Shown one piece after another: positions 12,696 through 25,661 of a stretch of DNA of 64,000 bases. The stretch spans positions 29,099,001-29,163,000 of the forward strand of contig NC_083388.1 in assembly GCF_031755915.1 (NCBI RefSeq), read 5' to 3'. Made by a program: the position numbers and the translations under genes. The notes beneath the pieces were generated by a model, which saw only the letters and a program-made list of their open reading frames with translations, did not search any database and was not told where the DNA came from. Numbering within the stretch: position 1 is the stretch's first letter; every line of letters starts with the position of its first letter. Source of the DNA: Ziziphus jujuba (taxonomy: Eukaryota > Streptophyta > Magnoliopsida > Rosales > Rhamnaceae).

Positions 12696-12708
12696 GACTC
12701 TGATACCA
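12696..12708 (-). promoter_or_regulatory. Primer-binding site of gypsy A
   Basis: The minus strand reads TGGTATCAGAGTC, complementary to the 3' end of plant initiator-Met tRNA (consensus TGGTATCAGAGCC). It lies two bases inside the 5' LTR. Confidence 0.85.
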
Positions 12709-12710
12709 AA

Positions 12711-13757
12711 TAATATGAACCTAGATCCACTTGTTTCTAAACCCGTATTATATTCACCTGGATCGAAATTAGATTCAAATTCTAATGGTTATCTTGACTC
12801 ATATCAACCTGTGATTAGAAACCTTGATACATGTCAAAGACACCACAATAGGTTATGGATTGTCCTATTGATAAGTCAAACTAAAACACTCGTTCTCTAT
12901 TCAGTGTTAGGTGTTCTAAGAGAACAAAGAGAAATTTTTGTCACATTAATTTTTCTGAATAAATAATGTAGTATCCTTTATTGAGAAAATAAGTCTTTAA
13001 ATAGGCTAAAGTAACAAAAATCAAAAACCCTAAAACAATAGGTAAATCTGGCTAATGTAGCTAAAACCATGATGTAAAAGAATTTCACATTAATTAATTT
13101 ACAATCAAAAATATTAAAATTCAACATTCCTAAATAAATTTGTCCAGCAAATAATTAAATAAAAAAAAATTATTTCCTAAAACAAAAGTCAAATTTCATA
13201 TTTGAAAATAGTTGACTGACTTTCCAATAAGCTATCCTTGTCAAATCTCTTGCTGATTTAGGCTTCAAATTTGATCCAATATACCTTGTACAATGCCTAT
13301 AGAATTAGAACTGGTCCCCACAGGTTGTCATTGCTTGGATTCCAAGTAAACCCCTTCCTTGCACCAATAATGCAAAATCTGGCCAATGTGGAAGCTTGGA
13401 TGATAATGTCGTACTTGGGCACGCTTGCTTCTACCTTGGCATGATTTCGTGGCCTATTGCTGAGCTCAAACACGTTCATAGGCTAACAAACTCACCCTTT
13501 GCTGTCCGGAGTCCTCAAATGTAACAAAACAGCTTCCCGAGTCCATTTCTGTCTTTATAACTTGCATGCTTAGCACGTGCTTAGAATCTTCTGATATTAA
13601 TACACCGTATTGAGATTTAATTACTCTTTGTATGAAGCTAACAAGATTTTCCTTAAACCTCTTTGCTTGAGCTCTAGTAATTGGTCCGGTCTTCAGTTAC
13701 ACAATATCAGCACCCCAGCAAGTAGTTGATTGTTTAGGTATAGGCAGGTTCTCGTAC
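12711..13757 (-). repeat. 5' LTR of gypsy A
   Basis: The inner end (TAATATGAACCTAGATCC on the plus strand) and the outer end near GGTTCTCGTAC are decayed forms of the LTR ends of C, D, E and F, which read TGATACGAACC... and ...GATTCTCATCA in this orientation. A TATTTAAAG-like TATA box lies near 12995-13003 (minus). No clear target duplication can be seen. Confidence 0.75.
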
Positions 13758-13764
13758 CCATACA

Positions 13765-16700
13765 ATCATTAGGCGATGCTTAGTTGCTTTAAATTAATGA
13801 TTTTTTAAATTAAAATAAACTTTCAGAAGTTTAATTGCTTTAAAATTGAAAAGCATTAGGCGATGCTTTTAACATCAAAAGCGTCGCCTATTGTCTTAAT
13901 TTTTGGAATTTTATATAATTTTATGTTTTATTCAAATGCATATAAATGTTGAATAAATTAATTAGTAATAAGAAGCAAAATAATTGATCTATGCATTTAA
14001 TTTATTTGTGTTTATATTTCAAATTGATGATTTTTAAATTAGTCTAAAGTTTGATAAATTTAATTACTTCAAAATTGAAAAGCATCAACAACGCTTTTAG
14101 CATCAAAAGCATAGCTTGTTATGTTAACTTTTAGTATTTTAATTAATTTTATGTTTTAATATTATGTGTATAAAAATTAAACATATTAAATAGCAATATG
14201 AAGCAAAGTAATTAATCTATTAATTTATTTTATTTTTATTTCAATTTTAAATTAATTTTTTTTAAAATAATAAAATTTTGGCAAGATTAATTATTTTATA
14301 ATTTAAAAGGATTAGGCGATACTTTTAATATCAAAAGTCGCCTATTGTCTTAATTTATGAAATTTTAATTATTTATATATTTTATTCATATGTATATAAA
14401 TATTAAATATATTAATTAGTAATATGAAACAAAATATTTTATATTTTAAAAGTATTATACGACATTTTTAACATAAAAAACATTGCCTATTGTCTTAAAT
14501 CTTGAAATGTTATATAATTTTATGTTTTATTCATATGTATATTAATATTAAATATATTAATTAGTAATATGAAGTAAAAAAATTGATCTATGCATCTAAT
14601 TTATTTATGTTTCAATTTTAAATCAATAAAAAGTTTGATAAATTTAATTATTTTAAATTAAAAACCACCAAGCGACACTTTTAGCATTAAAATTGTCACC
14701 TATTGTGTTAATTTTTGATATTTTAATTAAATTTTCTTTTTGTTATTGTGCATATAAATATTAAATATATTAATTAGCAATATGAAGCAAAATAATTAAT
14801 ATATTCATTTAATTTATTTATGCTTTATTTTTAAATTAATTATTTGCTAAACTAATAAATTGTTGGCAAAATTAATTATTTTAAAATTTAAAAGCATTAT
14901 GCAGCGCTTTTAGCAGCAAAAGCATCGTCTATTCTCTCAATTTTTGGAATTTTGTTTAATCTTATGTTTTGTTCATATGTACATATATATTAATTATATT
15001 AATTAACAACATGAAGTAAAATAATTAATCTATACTTTTAACTAATTTGTGTTTCAATTTTAATTTAATAATTTTTTAAACTAATAAAAAAGTTTAATAA
15101 ATTTAATTATTTTAAAATTTAAAATCACCAAGCGATGCTTTTAGCGTCAAAAACATAACGTGTTGTGTTAACTTTAAGTATTTTAATTAATTTAATATTA
15201 TGTATATAAATATTAAGTATATTAAATAGCAATATGAAACAAAATAATTAATCTATTATTTAATTTATTTGTGTTTTAATTTTAAGTTAGTTATTTTTTA
15301 AAATAATAAAATTTTGACAAGATTAACTATTTTATAACTTAAAAGAATTAGCCAATGCTTTTAACATCAAAAGCGTCGCCTATTGTCTTAATTTTAAAAA
15401 TTTTAATTAATTTTATGTTTTATTCACATGTATATAAATATTAAATATATTAATTAGGAATACGAAGAAAAACAATTAATTTATTTGTTTTTCAATTTTA
15501 AATAAAATATTTCTTAAATTAATAAGAGCTTGACAAAATTAGATGTATTATAATTAAAAAGTATTAGACGACGCTTTTAACATTAAAATCGTTGCCTACT
15601 GTCTTAATTTTTGAAATTTTATTTAATTTTAAGTTTTATTCATATGCATATAAATATTAAATATCAATTAGTAATATCTTGCATTAAGCGTCGCTAAATT
15701 AGTAATTTTAATATTTCGCATGCTAAATACATCTAGCATCAAAGGTGTCATCTGTTGAGTTAATTTTTGTATTTTAATTAATTTTACTTTTTATTTTATG
15801 TATATAAATATTTAATATTTTAATTCACAATATGAAGCAAAATAATTAATATATTTATTTTTTTATTTTTTGTGTTTCATTTTTAAGTTAATTATTTTTT
15901 AACTAATAAAATTTTGGTAAAATTAATTATTTTATTGATATGTATATTATTTTATTCATATGCTTTTAACATCAAATGTATAATCTATTCTCTTAATTTT
16001 TGAAATTTGATTTAATTATATGCTTTATTCATATGTATGTGTATATATATTAAATATATTAATCAGCAATATTAAGTAAAATAACTAATATATGCTTTTA
16101 ATTACATTGTGTGTCAATTTTAAATAAATGATTTTTTAAATTATTAAAAAATTTGATAAATTTAATTAGAAGCGTAACCTATTGTGTTAACTTTTGGTAT
16201 TTTAATTATTTTATTTTTGAATATTATGTATGTAAATATTAAGTATATTACTAGTAATATGAAGTAAAATAATTAATCTATTCATTAAATTTATTTGTAT
16301 TTCGATTTTAAATTAATTATTTTTTTAAATTAATAAAAAATTTTACAAATTAATTATTTTATAATTTAAAAGGATTAGTTGACACTTTTAACATAAAAAA
16401 CCTCACCTATTGTCTTAAGTTTTGGAATTCTATTTAATTTTTTGTTTTATTCATACGTATATAAATATTAAATATATTAATTAGTAGTATAAAGCAAAAC
16501 AACTAATCTATTCGTGCTTCAATTTTAAATTAATTATTTTTTAAATTAATAATAGTTTAATAAAATTAAATATTTTATAATTTAAAAGTATTAGGAGATG
16601 CTTTCAAAAGCATTGCCTATTATCTCAATTTTTGGAATTGTATTTATTTTTATATTTTATTCATATGTATATAAATATTAAATATATTAATTAGCAATTT

Positions 16701-18530
16701 GAAGCAACAAAATTAATCTATGCATTTATTTATTTGTATTACAATTTGAAATTAATGTTTTTTAAAAATAAAAAGTTTGATAAATTCAATTATTTTAAAA
16801 TCGAAAAACATCAGGCAACACTTTTAGCTTCAAAAGCATTGCTTGTTGTGTTAATGTTTAGTATTTTAATTAATTTTATGTTTCATTATTATGTATATAA
16901 AATTAAATATATTAATTAGCAATATGAAGTGAAAGAATGAATTTATTCATTTAATTTATTTGTGTTTCATTTCTATATTAATCATTTTTTAAATAAATAA
17001 AATTTTGATAAAATTAATTATTTTACATTTTACAAGCATTACGCGACACTTTTAACATTAGGCGATGCTTTTAACATTAAAAGGTTCGTATATTCTCTTA
17101 ATTTTTCAAATTTTATTTAATTTTATATTTTATTCATCTATATATATGTATATATATTAAATATATTAATTAGCAATATGAAGCAAAAAAAAAAAAAATC
17201 TATGCATTGAATTAATTTGTGTTTCAAATTTAAATTAATGATTTTTTAAATTAATAAAGAGTTTGAAAAGTTTAATTGTTTTAAAATTGAAAAGCATTAG
17301 GCGATTCTTTTAGCATAAAAAGCGTTGCCTACTGTGTTAATTTTGGATATTTTAATTATTTTTATGTTTTATTATTATGTATATAGATATTAAATATATT
17401 AATTAGCAATATGAAACAAAATAGTTAATCAATAATTTTAATTTATTTATGTTTGAATTTAAAATTGATAATTTTTTAAATTAATAAAAATATTTGATAA
17501 ATTTAATTGTTTTAAAATTGAAAAGTACCAGGCAACGTTTTTAGCATCCAAAGCATCGCCTATTGTGTTAATTTTACTTTTTTTTATTATGTATATAAAT
17601 ATTAAATAAATTAATTAGCAATAGGAAGTAAAATAATTAATCTATCTATTTAATTGATTTGTGTTTCAATTTTAAGTTAATTATTTTTTAGATTAATAAA
17701 AAGTTTGAGAAATTTAATTATTTTACAATTAAAAAGCATTAGGTAACGTTTTTAACATCAAAAGCGTCGCTTGCTGTGTTAATTTTTGGTATTTTAACTA
17801 AGTTGATATTTTATTCAATATATTAATTAATAATACGAAGTAAGATAGTAAACCAATTTTTATATTTATTACTATGAATATAAATATTAAATATATAATT
17901 AGTAATATGAAGCAAAATAATTAATCTATTAATTTAATTTATTTGTCTTTCAATTTTAAACTAATTATTTTTTGAATTAATAAAACTTTGAGAAATTTAA
18001 TTGTTTTAAAATTGAAAAGTATCGGGTGATGCTTTTAACATCAAAAGTATTAACTATTATCTTAATTCTTGAAATTTTATTTAATTTTGTATTTTATTCA
18101 TATGTATATAAATAATAAATATATTAATTAATAATTTGAAGCAAAATAATTAATTTATGCATTTAAGTAATTCATTTTTAAATTTTAAATTAACGATTTT
18201 TTAAATTAATAAAAAGTTTGATAAATTTAATTATTTTAAAATTGAAAAGCAACAAGTGAAGCTTTTAGAATCAAAAGCGTCACCTATTATGTTATCTTCT
18301 AGCATTTTAATTAATTTTATGTTTTAATATTATGTATATAAATATTAAGCATATTAAATAGCAATATAAAAAAAATAACTAATCTATTGATTTAATTTAT
18401 TTGTGTTTTAGTTTTTACTTAATTATTTTAAAAATTAATAAAAAGTGTGAGAAATTTAATTATTTGAAAATTGAAAAGCATCAGGCGGCGCTTTTAACAA
18501 CAAAAGTGTCACCTATTGCGTCTAATTAAT
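13765..18530. repeat. AT-rich palindromic tandem array 1, about 22 units with higher-order structure
   Basis: Units of about 205-240 bp (a few shorter) each contain an imperfect palindrome GGCGATGCTTTTAACATC then AAAAGCGTCGCC, followed by TATTGT(C/G)TTAATTTTTGG and a stereotyped AT-rich body (TATATAAATATTAAATATATTAATTAGC, AATATGAAGCAAAATAATTAATC). Palindrome positions include about 13853, 14079, 14309, 14449, 14664, 14891, 15122, 15343, 15559, 15719, 15955, 16169, 16369, 16585, 16805, 17032, 17292, 17522, 17736, 18017, 18247 and 18476. Two subtypes occur (AACATC...GTCTTA and AGCATC...GTGTTA). No protein is encoded. The motif resembles subterminal repeats of plant CACTA elements. Confidence 0.8.
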
Positions 18531-18534
18531 AAAA

Positions 18535-19376
18535 AGACAGATTTGAAGTCATATTGCATCAAAAACCTAAAAATTATGCAATTTGTTTTTGTTTGGAGAG
18601 TGGATCGGGTTTGGTGATATTTTAGCATTGGAATTGCAAATTTTTCTTGCTACTGGAGTTGGTTTTTATATTCTGGGAGTAATTTAAAAAAAAAAAAAAA
18701 GAACAAAAGATGAAGATTAAGAAAAAATAAAAAATTATGCGCAAACGCTGGTTTTGGTAGATTATTGTTGGGAAATTGATTGTTTTTGGAAAACACAATT
18801 GCAACTGCTGGGTTGCTGATTATTTGTTCAATATTTGGTTGCTGGATTTTGAGTTTTGAGTGCTAAATTTGTTTAGATTAAAATTGTTAAAGGATTTGAG
18901 ACAAAGACTAAAATTACAAGTACTATAACCAACAATTTTTCCATATTTTGTTCAAATTATTTCTTGTTCATTGTTTGAATCTCTTTTCCAGATTTTATCC
19001 TTGAATTATTGGTCCTTAATATGTTGATTTATCTCTTGTTAAATCCAAAAATTTAATTTGTTAATTTTACCTCTGTTTTAGTTAGATTGGCCGAGACTGG
19101 GTTTTGTCAAATCACTTGGTATTTGCTTGTTTTAGTTGCTGTTTTGTTGATAAGTTTAATTAGAGCATACTTGTGATTTAGTTGCTATTTTGAGTGTGTT
19201 TTAATAGAAATTTGAGATATTCTTGTGAGTAAAAAATAGGCAAGAGAGTGTGAGCTTAAAAGAGGGATAAAAGCCAAAATTAGCGTGCAAACACGAGTGT
19301 CGAGACCTTTTTTGAGTGAAACACGTGAGGACGTGAATTTAGTAAGATTTTTTGCATTATTTTTACAAACATTATA
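18535..19376 (+). other. Gypsy D untranslated leader remnant
   Basis: Non-coding, rich in T/G with poly-A near 18687-18702. It is alignable by eye to the leaders of C, E and F, including GCAAGAGAGTGTGAGCTTAAAAGAGGG and CAAACACGAGTGTCGAGACC just before gag. The start of the leader is missing. Confidence 0.7.
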
Positions 19377-21222
19377 GATGCAAGATTAAAAAGAGGAGAT
19401 GATTCATTAAGAAATATTGAACAGGAATCCGTGGGATTCAAACGGGATTCTAAAGTTACGGAAAATGGAGGTGAACCTACTGACATAATGGTGGTTTTGG
19501 AACAAAGGATAAATGCTCGCTTTGATCACCTAGATCAAAAGATGGATAGGTTAGAAACACAACAAGAAAGACTGAACCCAGGGCAAGAATTTCATGGAGG
19601 CCGAGGTCGAGGTCGAGGAGGCCACGGATGTTATGGGATGACTTCGAATGAGGTAATTATGAAGATAACCTAGATGAGGAGTTTGAAGATGTTTTTGCAC
19701 TCCAAGGAAGGAAAACCCATGGGAGACAAGTTAGGGAGGAAGAAGTTAGGGAGGAAGATGATGATCTTGGAAATATTAAGGTTAACATACCACATTTTAT
19801 GGGAAAGAGCAATCTGGAGGCTTACCTAGAGTGGGAGGAGCGTATAAAGATGATATTCGATTGCCACAACTATTCCGAGGCAAAGAAGGTTAAATTGGCT
19901 GCTTTGGAATTTGGACATTATGCACTCCAACGATGGAATAATGAACAAGGTACCCAAAGGAGAGTTGGTGATGAATTAATGACAACTTGGTGACAAATGA
20001 AAGAAGCCATGAGAAAGAGATTTATACCGACTCATTACCATAGGTTGCTGCATCAAAAGCTTCAATCATTATCACAAGAAAGTAGGACCGTGGAGGACTA
20101 CTACAAGGAGATGAAGATGCTCATGATGAGGTTGAGCATGAATGAGGACCGTAAGGCAACCATGGCAAGGTTTTTGGGAGGTTTGAATCGAGAGATAGCC
20201 AACCAAGTGGAATTACAACAATATGTAGAATTGGAAGATGTTACATGTGGCCATTAAAATTAAGAACCAATTCAAGAAGAAGGGTATAAGCTCACGGTTT
20301 GGAGTAGTTTCCAGCAGTGGGAGACCTAATTCAAGTGTTTGGAGAAGCAATCCCACATATAACATAAAGCCAAAACTAAAACATGGTGAAGAGAGCTCCA
20401 ACCAGCTAAGGAAAGGCAATCTGGCCGAACACCCACTAGCATCTAAATCAACTAGTAAGCTTGATTCTAAACCTTCTAGAACTCATGACATTATTCATTT
20501 TAAGTTCCAAGGTCAAGGACATAATGCCAATCAATTTCCGAATCGAAGAATAATGGTGCTGAAAGGCAATGGAGAGTTGGAGTCTGAAAGTGAAGAATTA
20601 GAGGAAGAAACTGAACTTGTTGATGAAGAAATCAGAGATGAAGAACATGAAGAACCTGAGACACTTCAAGCCTCAAAAACTGAATTGAGCTTGGTAGTAA
20701 GGAAGGTTCTAACCATGTATAAACATGAGGGTCAAACCCAAAGAGAAGACATCTTCTATACTCGATGTGAAATACAAGGTAACATTTGTAGTATGATAAT
20801 TGATAGTGGAAGTTGTGCTAATGTAATTAGTAATGTGGTAGTTCAAAAATTAGGGTTAATAACCATTAAAAATCCCCTAACCATATAGATTACAATGGCT
20901 TAATGATAGTGGTGAGATGAAAGTAAACAAACAAGCCAAGGTAAAATTCAACATTGACAAATATGTGGATGTTGTTTTATGTGATGTTGTTCCCATGCAT
21001 GCTGGCCATATTATATTGGGTAGGCCATTGCAATTTCATAAAGATACCATACATTATGGTAGAGAGAATTCCATTGTATTTAAATTTAAGGGAAATAAGA
21101 TTAAGCTGGAGCCATTAACTCCAAAGGAAGTATTTAGAGACCAACTTCAAATGCAACAAAGGAGGGAGCCGAATGGCTCAAGGACAAAGCAAGCATGGCA
21201 CCCACGGCTTCACCATTTGTGA
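19377..21222 (+). pseudogene. gag: Gypsy D gag and protease remnant
   Basis: The start codon is lost (the region reads ATAGATGCAAGA where other copies have ATGGCAGAT). The frame continues DARLKRGDDSLRNIEQESVG, with stops near 19671 and 19993 and shifts near 20250. Gag core motifs include [31 protein letters not shown] and EDYYKEMKMLMMRL. The zinc knuckle has lost its cysteines: FKFQGQGHNANQF stands where others have CFKCQ...C. The protease core [17 protein letters not shown] is intact near 20797, followed by a stop near 20886 and a further frame with HIILGRPLQF. Confidence 0.85.
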
Positions 21223-21486
21223 AGGGAGGTAAGGCAGACTCATCCATCCAAGGTAAGTCTTCAAAAATTGAATTTGAGGGGAAAAGGAGAGATGAACTCG
21301 AGAGAAAGAAAAATGGTGAGAAAGTCGAGAGAGGTAAAGAAAAAGAGAGAAAAGAGGAGAAAAAGAAAAAAATGTATCTAAGTTTAAGTGAGGTTAAAAA
21401 GGCAACTTTAAGTAATAAACCATTTTCGGTCATGATTTATAAAGATGTTTATCTAAATTATCAAGCTAAGCCTGAAAGCGCTTGAA

Positions 21487-22480
21487 TTGCCAAGTTCTAT
21501 TTCTTCTTTTTTACAGGAATTTAATGATGTCTTTTTGGAGGAAATTCCTAGTGGTTTACCACCTCTTCGAGGGGTTGAATATCAAATTGATTTTATTCCT
21601 GAAACTGCATTTCCTAATAGGCTTGCATATAGAAGTAATCCCGAGGAGACAAGGGAGCTACAAAGCTAGGTCAGTGAATTGCTTGAAAAAAGTTACATTA
21701 GAGAAAGCATGAGTCCATGTGCTATTCCTGTTTTATTAGTACCTAAGAAAGATGGTTCATGGCGCATGTGTGTAGATTGTAGGACCATTAATAATATAAC
21801 CAGTAAGTATAGACATCATATTCCTAGATTAGATGATATTCTTGATGAATTGTATGGTGCATGCATGTTTTCTAAAATTGATCTTAGGAGTGGGTATCAT
21901 CAAATTAGGATGAAAGAGAGGGATGAATGGAAAACCGCATTTAAGTCTAAGTATGGTTTGTATGAGTGGTTAGTAATACCTTTTAGTTTAACTGATGCAT
22001 CTAGCACTTTCATAAGATTAATGAACTATGTCATTTATCCATTCATTGAAAAATTTGTGGTTATTCACTTTGATGATATTCTTGTATATAGGCAAAATTT
22101 AAATGATCATGTGGGACATCTTATGTTAGTTTTAGAAGTACTTAGGAACGAAAGAATGTTTGTAGTATCAAAATGTGTAATTTTTGCCAAAATGAGCTTG
22201 TATTTCTAGGATTTGTTGTGATAGTGTTTGATCCAGGCGATTGGGTTTGGTTGCACTTAAGAAAGAAAAGTTTCCGGAATAATAAAAATCAAAGCTTATG
22301 CCTCGAGGGGATGGATATTTTCAAGTCTTGGAGAGGATCGATGAAAATGCTTATAAACTTTACTTACCAGGTGAATATAATGTGAGTGCTACCTTTAGTA
22401 TTGTTGATTTATCATTTATCTCCATTTATTGCAGGTAATGATTTTGATTTAAGGGCAAATCCTTTTCAAAAGGAGGGGAA
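21487..22480 (+). pseudogene. pol: Gypsy D RT fused by deletion to the integrase tail
   Basis: RT begins PSSISSFLQEFNDVFLEEI, has an in-frame stop at 21667-21669, then reads [36 protein letters not shown] and [11 protein letters not shown]. The catalytic box is HFDD rather than YFDD. After LVFLGFVV the reading jumps directly to [16 protein letters not shown], the C-terminal part of integrase. The rest of RT, all RNase H and the integrase zinc-binding and catalytic domains are missing. A frameshift near 22200 separates the two parts. The tail runs to the polypurine tract AAAAGGAGGGGAA at 22468-22480. Confidence 0.85.
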
Positions 22481-23421
22481 TGATGAGAATCCGCCTGTAC
22501 CCATACAACCAACTACTCGTTGAGGAGCTGATCCGATACAACTGAAGATGAGGCGAATCACAAAAGCGCAATTGAAGAGATTTAAGGATAACCTGGTTAG
22601 CTTCATTCAAAGTGTGATTAAATCTAAAGAGGGCATGGTAATACCCGAAGATCCAAAGCCCGTCTTATGCATCTAAGTTATGAAGGCAGAAATGGACCTA
22701 ACAAGCTGTTTTGGTGCATCTAAGGGATCTAGGCAGCAAAGGATTACTTTGTTAACTTGTGAACATGATTAAACTCACCAAGGGACCATGGAATTATGTC
22801 AAGGTAGAACCAAAGCTATTCAAATGAGGCATTTGCAAATGGGGTTCAATTTGGCCGAAAATGCATGGTTTTGGCACTGACTTTGACCTTTCTTGTAAAT
22901 CAAGCAAGTTTTCCTTATTCCAATCAAGGGAAACATATGGGAATCTATATTAATCCTATTTGGAATCCTACATGGCATATTGGAGCTGATTTGGAGTATA
23001 AACTAGCTGGTGATCAGTCAAAAATAGTTTATTTGACAAACTAGTCAACTAGTTTCCTAATTTGAAACTTTGACTTTTGTTTTAGGAAATAGTCTTTACT
23101 TTGGTTATTTATTTATTTATTTGTGGGACAAATTACTTTAGGAAAGTTAGAATTTTATTATTTTGGTTGTAAATTAATTAATTCTTAATTCAAAATAAAG
23201 GAACTAATTAATCCAATTTATATTAGGAAAGTAAAGAAAATTCACCCACATCATGTTTCCTAAACCTATGGCCGGTTTTCCTAATGTGATCTAGGGTTTT
23301 TGTTTTATAAACCTTAACCTATTTAAGGGCTTATTTTTCAATGGGAAAACTGCTTAAATTATTATTCAAAAATTATTTGTGAGAAGAATTCTATTTGTTC
23401 TCTTTGAACACCTAAAACACT
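22481..23421 (+). repeat. Truncated 3' LTR of gypsy D
   Basis: Starts TGATGAGAATCCGCC directly after the polypurine tract, contains TATTTAAGG near 23319-23327, and stops matching the other LTRs after CACCTAAAACAC near 23420. About 190 bp of LTR end is missing, including the terminal CA. As in its relatives, the last pol codons (RITKAQLKRFKDNL) lie inside the LTR. Confidence 0.8.
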
Positions 23422-24709
23422 TAATATAATACTGAACCAAAACTCTGGTACTATATGGTCCATTAATTAAAAATAACCAATACAGTATCCTTAAAACAAT
23501 ATTGTTATATCATATATACTTTTCCAATAATATTGTATCATAAATAATACTTTAATATTCAAATTCAACCGCTTATTTAAATATTTCAAAATTTTTAAAT
23601 CATCGTTTCATGCTACACTAGAAATACCACAGTGAAATATATTCACCATAAACCAATTTTAAGAACATAAAATTATAAAATATTTGAACATTCTTAAAAT
23701 CATATAATTTTCAATTTGCTTTATCAAATCAATTAATTTCTAAAATGATTTAAAACCTCAATTCAAATACCAAGATATTTAAATACCACAACTTCATTTA
23801 TGAACTCATTAGAATTGGAAATTATTTAAAAATATTGTCAAAAGTCACATAAAATGATAACACATATATGTGGAAGCAGATATTTATATATGCATAAAAT
23901 AAACATTTCAATTAAGTGGTATATACATAAAATATTCGAAGCACATATATATTATACTATATACCCAAAACATTTTAAAATAATATAACCACTCACAGTA
24001 CTGCAGATGTTCACTCATGCTTCCTTACAGGACCGCCTCTAGACTCAACCTGAGTGTTTGTAATATAATAAAAATATTTATCAGGCTCTAATAATTAAAC
24101 CAAAGATATTTGTGGACATCAAATGTCTTAAATTAATTTATACCACTATAAAATTTCATAAATTGGACACCGAACAGTCCAATTATATTGCGCATCCTTA
24201 GGATCTGATACCCAAAATTAGGGCTTTTCACTTAAAGTCTAATATTTCAAAATTGAACCTTCTAATGGGTTCTAATAATACCTAATTTCACTAATCCAAT
24301 TTCAATTTTGCCCAATTTGACCAATTTTGTCCAAATAAAGTCCGAATTTATCGGGTATTTAATTAATTAGTGTAAGAATGGAAAAATTATCAAACGACGT
24401 TCAAAATTTATAAAATTTATATCTATGGAAAGCCCAAGAGATAAGGAATGCAATGGTGTACTCATCTTGGTCCAAAAGTGTCACCGGTGTCTGAAAAACT
24501 CATCGTAATACTTGGCTGAACTCTACATTGATGTATCTCTCAAACGGTGAGGAATCTTGGCAAATGGACCACGGAAATGAGTTCAAAGGGTCCCAAAATG
24601 GTGGGATATGTGTATAGGTTGGATTGAAAATGCCAAGAAAGGGCCAAACAGCCGAAAAATGCCAAACAGCCACTGTAGGCTTCAAACGACCAATCCTGGT
24701 GCATCGGCC
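23422..24709. repeat. Unclassified repeat, left part, interrupted by copia B
   Basis: No coding frame is visible. The left half is AT-rich; the right half is of more mixed composition (about 24160-24709). It resumes at 36063 after copia B, which duplicated GGCGG. Its composition resembles an LTR or leader of a large retroelement, but no LTR ends or primer site are identified. Confidence 0.5.
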
Positions 24710-24714
24710 GGCGG

Positions 24715-25661
24715 TGTTGGGGTGAGAAGGTTATGACCAAGAGCAAGCTAGCTTGAAGTGTTAGCAACAAGCAAGCTTTTGGTGATGCTCTTGGGAATGG
24801 TTGTGTGTGAGTTGTGTTTTTAGGTTTTGGTTATGGTGTTTTCTGGTTTTTAGGGTTCCTAAAGTGTTCTAAGGTGTTGAAGAAGAGATAAGAAGAAGAG
24901 GAACACGTTGGCTTTTGAAAATAAGGCTTGGATGTGTAGCCATTTCATTCATTTTACAATATAAGCTTGAAATTACAACTAGTTCACACATGCCAAGCAT
25001 GTGAGCTTACAAAATGAGTAAAGTATTTGAAATTTAAAAAGTAAAATGGTCAACACCTAACTTTTCATACACAAAAGAGTCAAAAACCAGCTGCAACATG
25101 TCTATTCCAAATATAGTAAAAAGTGGCACATGGTTTTGAACTAAGTTCCTATTGTTTAACTAGTTTGGGTAAACAACCAAACTAGCTTCACCTACTTAGT
25201 TCCCCATTGTATCTACTTATGAAACTTGGTTTGAAGCATCCTTGGTCATCAATAAATATTGTTCCAAGAGCTAGGAAAGTTCTGGAACCGGATCATGGGC
25301 CAAACAGCTCCAAAACTGGCCCATACTCTGCATACTGGGCCCATCAGATACAGCAATCTGTTTGGAATAGAAAATGGACTTTCCCATGTCATTTTGACCT
25401 GAAATTTAAACCATAGTCTTCTATATATGTCTGTAGCATCCCTCAAAATTTCAGCCCAAAACTCCATTTGCAACCTGAGATATAAGATAAATAGTGGAAC
25501 TATGTTGCTGGAAATTATGAATCCAGCACCATAGGCACTTCAAGCATAACATTCCTACTCTTTTGTGCATAATTTTGCCTATAATTTTGCATACATAACT
25601 TAGGCACAAAACATTATCAAAATATACCTTGAATCAATTAAAAACATACAAAAAATATAAA
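24715..25661 (-). repeat. 3' LTR of copia B, first 87 bp missing
   Basis: It matches 35029-35975 base for base apart from five substitutions that I noticed (near 25207, 25214, 25231, 25396 and 25582). At 25661/25662 the LTR passes abruptly into the RT reading frame, so one deletion removed the LTR start, the polypurine tract and the end of pol. Confidence 0.9.

Larger units (their letters stand above)
8559..13757 (-). mobile_element. Ty3/gypsy element A, old, 3'-truncated
   Basis: Reading on the minus strand the order is 5' LTR, primer site, leader, gag, protease, reverse transcriptase and the start of RNase H. Sequence then passes into the local host repeat near 8558, so RNase H is cut short and integrase and the 3' LTR are missing. 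Coding frames are broken by many stops and shifts, so the copy is old. It belongs to the same broad family as C, D, E and F. Confidence 0.85.
18535..23421 (+). mobile_element. Ty3/gypsy element D, old, lacking its 5' LTR
   Basis: It begins inside the leader (compare 62100 onward in F), abutting the palindromic array, with no primer site or 5' LTR. Gag, protease and RT follow. RNase H and most of integrase are deleted, and the sequence then runs integrase tail, polypurine tract and a 3' LTR cut off at about 23421. The internal deletion junction near 22218 is the same as in element C. Confidence 0.85.

Noticed and set aside
13853..13893. Repeated short palindromes with variable spacers, considered as a CRISPR array
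   Set aside because: The spacers are themselves repeats of one AT-rich body about 170-200 bp long, units are diverged, there are no cas genes, and the DNA is plant.
21134..21433. Minus-strand frame of 99 codons rich in Ser, Phe and Leu
   Set aside because: It lies opposite the Lys/Glu-rich spacer of the gypsy D polyprotein; such purine-rich coding always gives an open Ser/Phe/Leu shadow on the other strand.
23422..24709. LTR of a further large retrotransposon
   Set aside because: Texture is suggestive, but no TG...CA ends, primer site, polypurine tract or target duplication could be identified.
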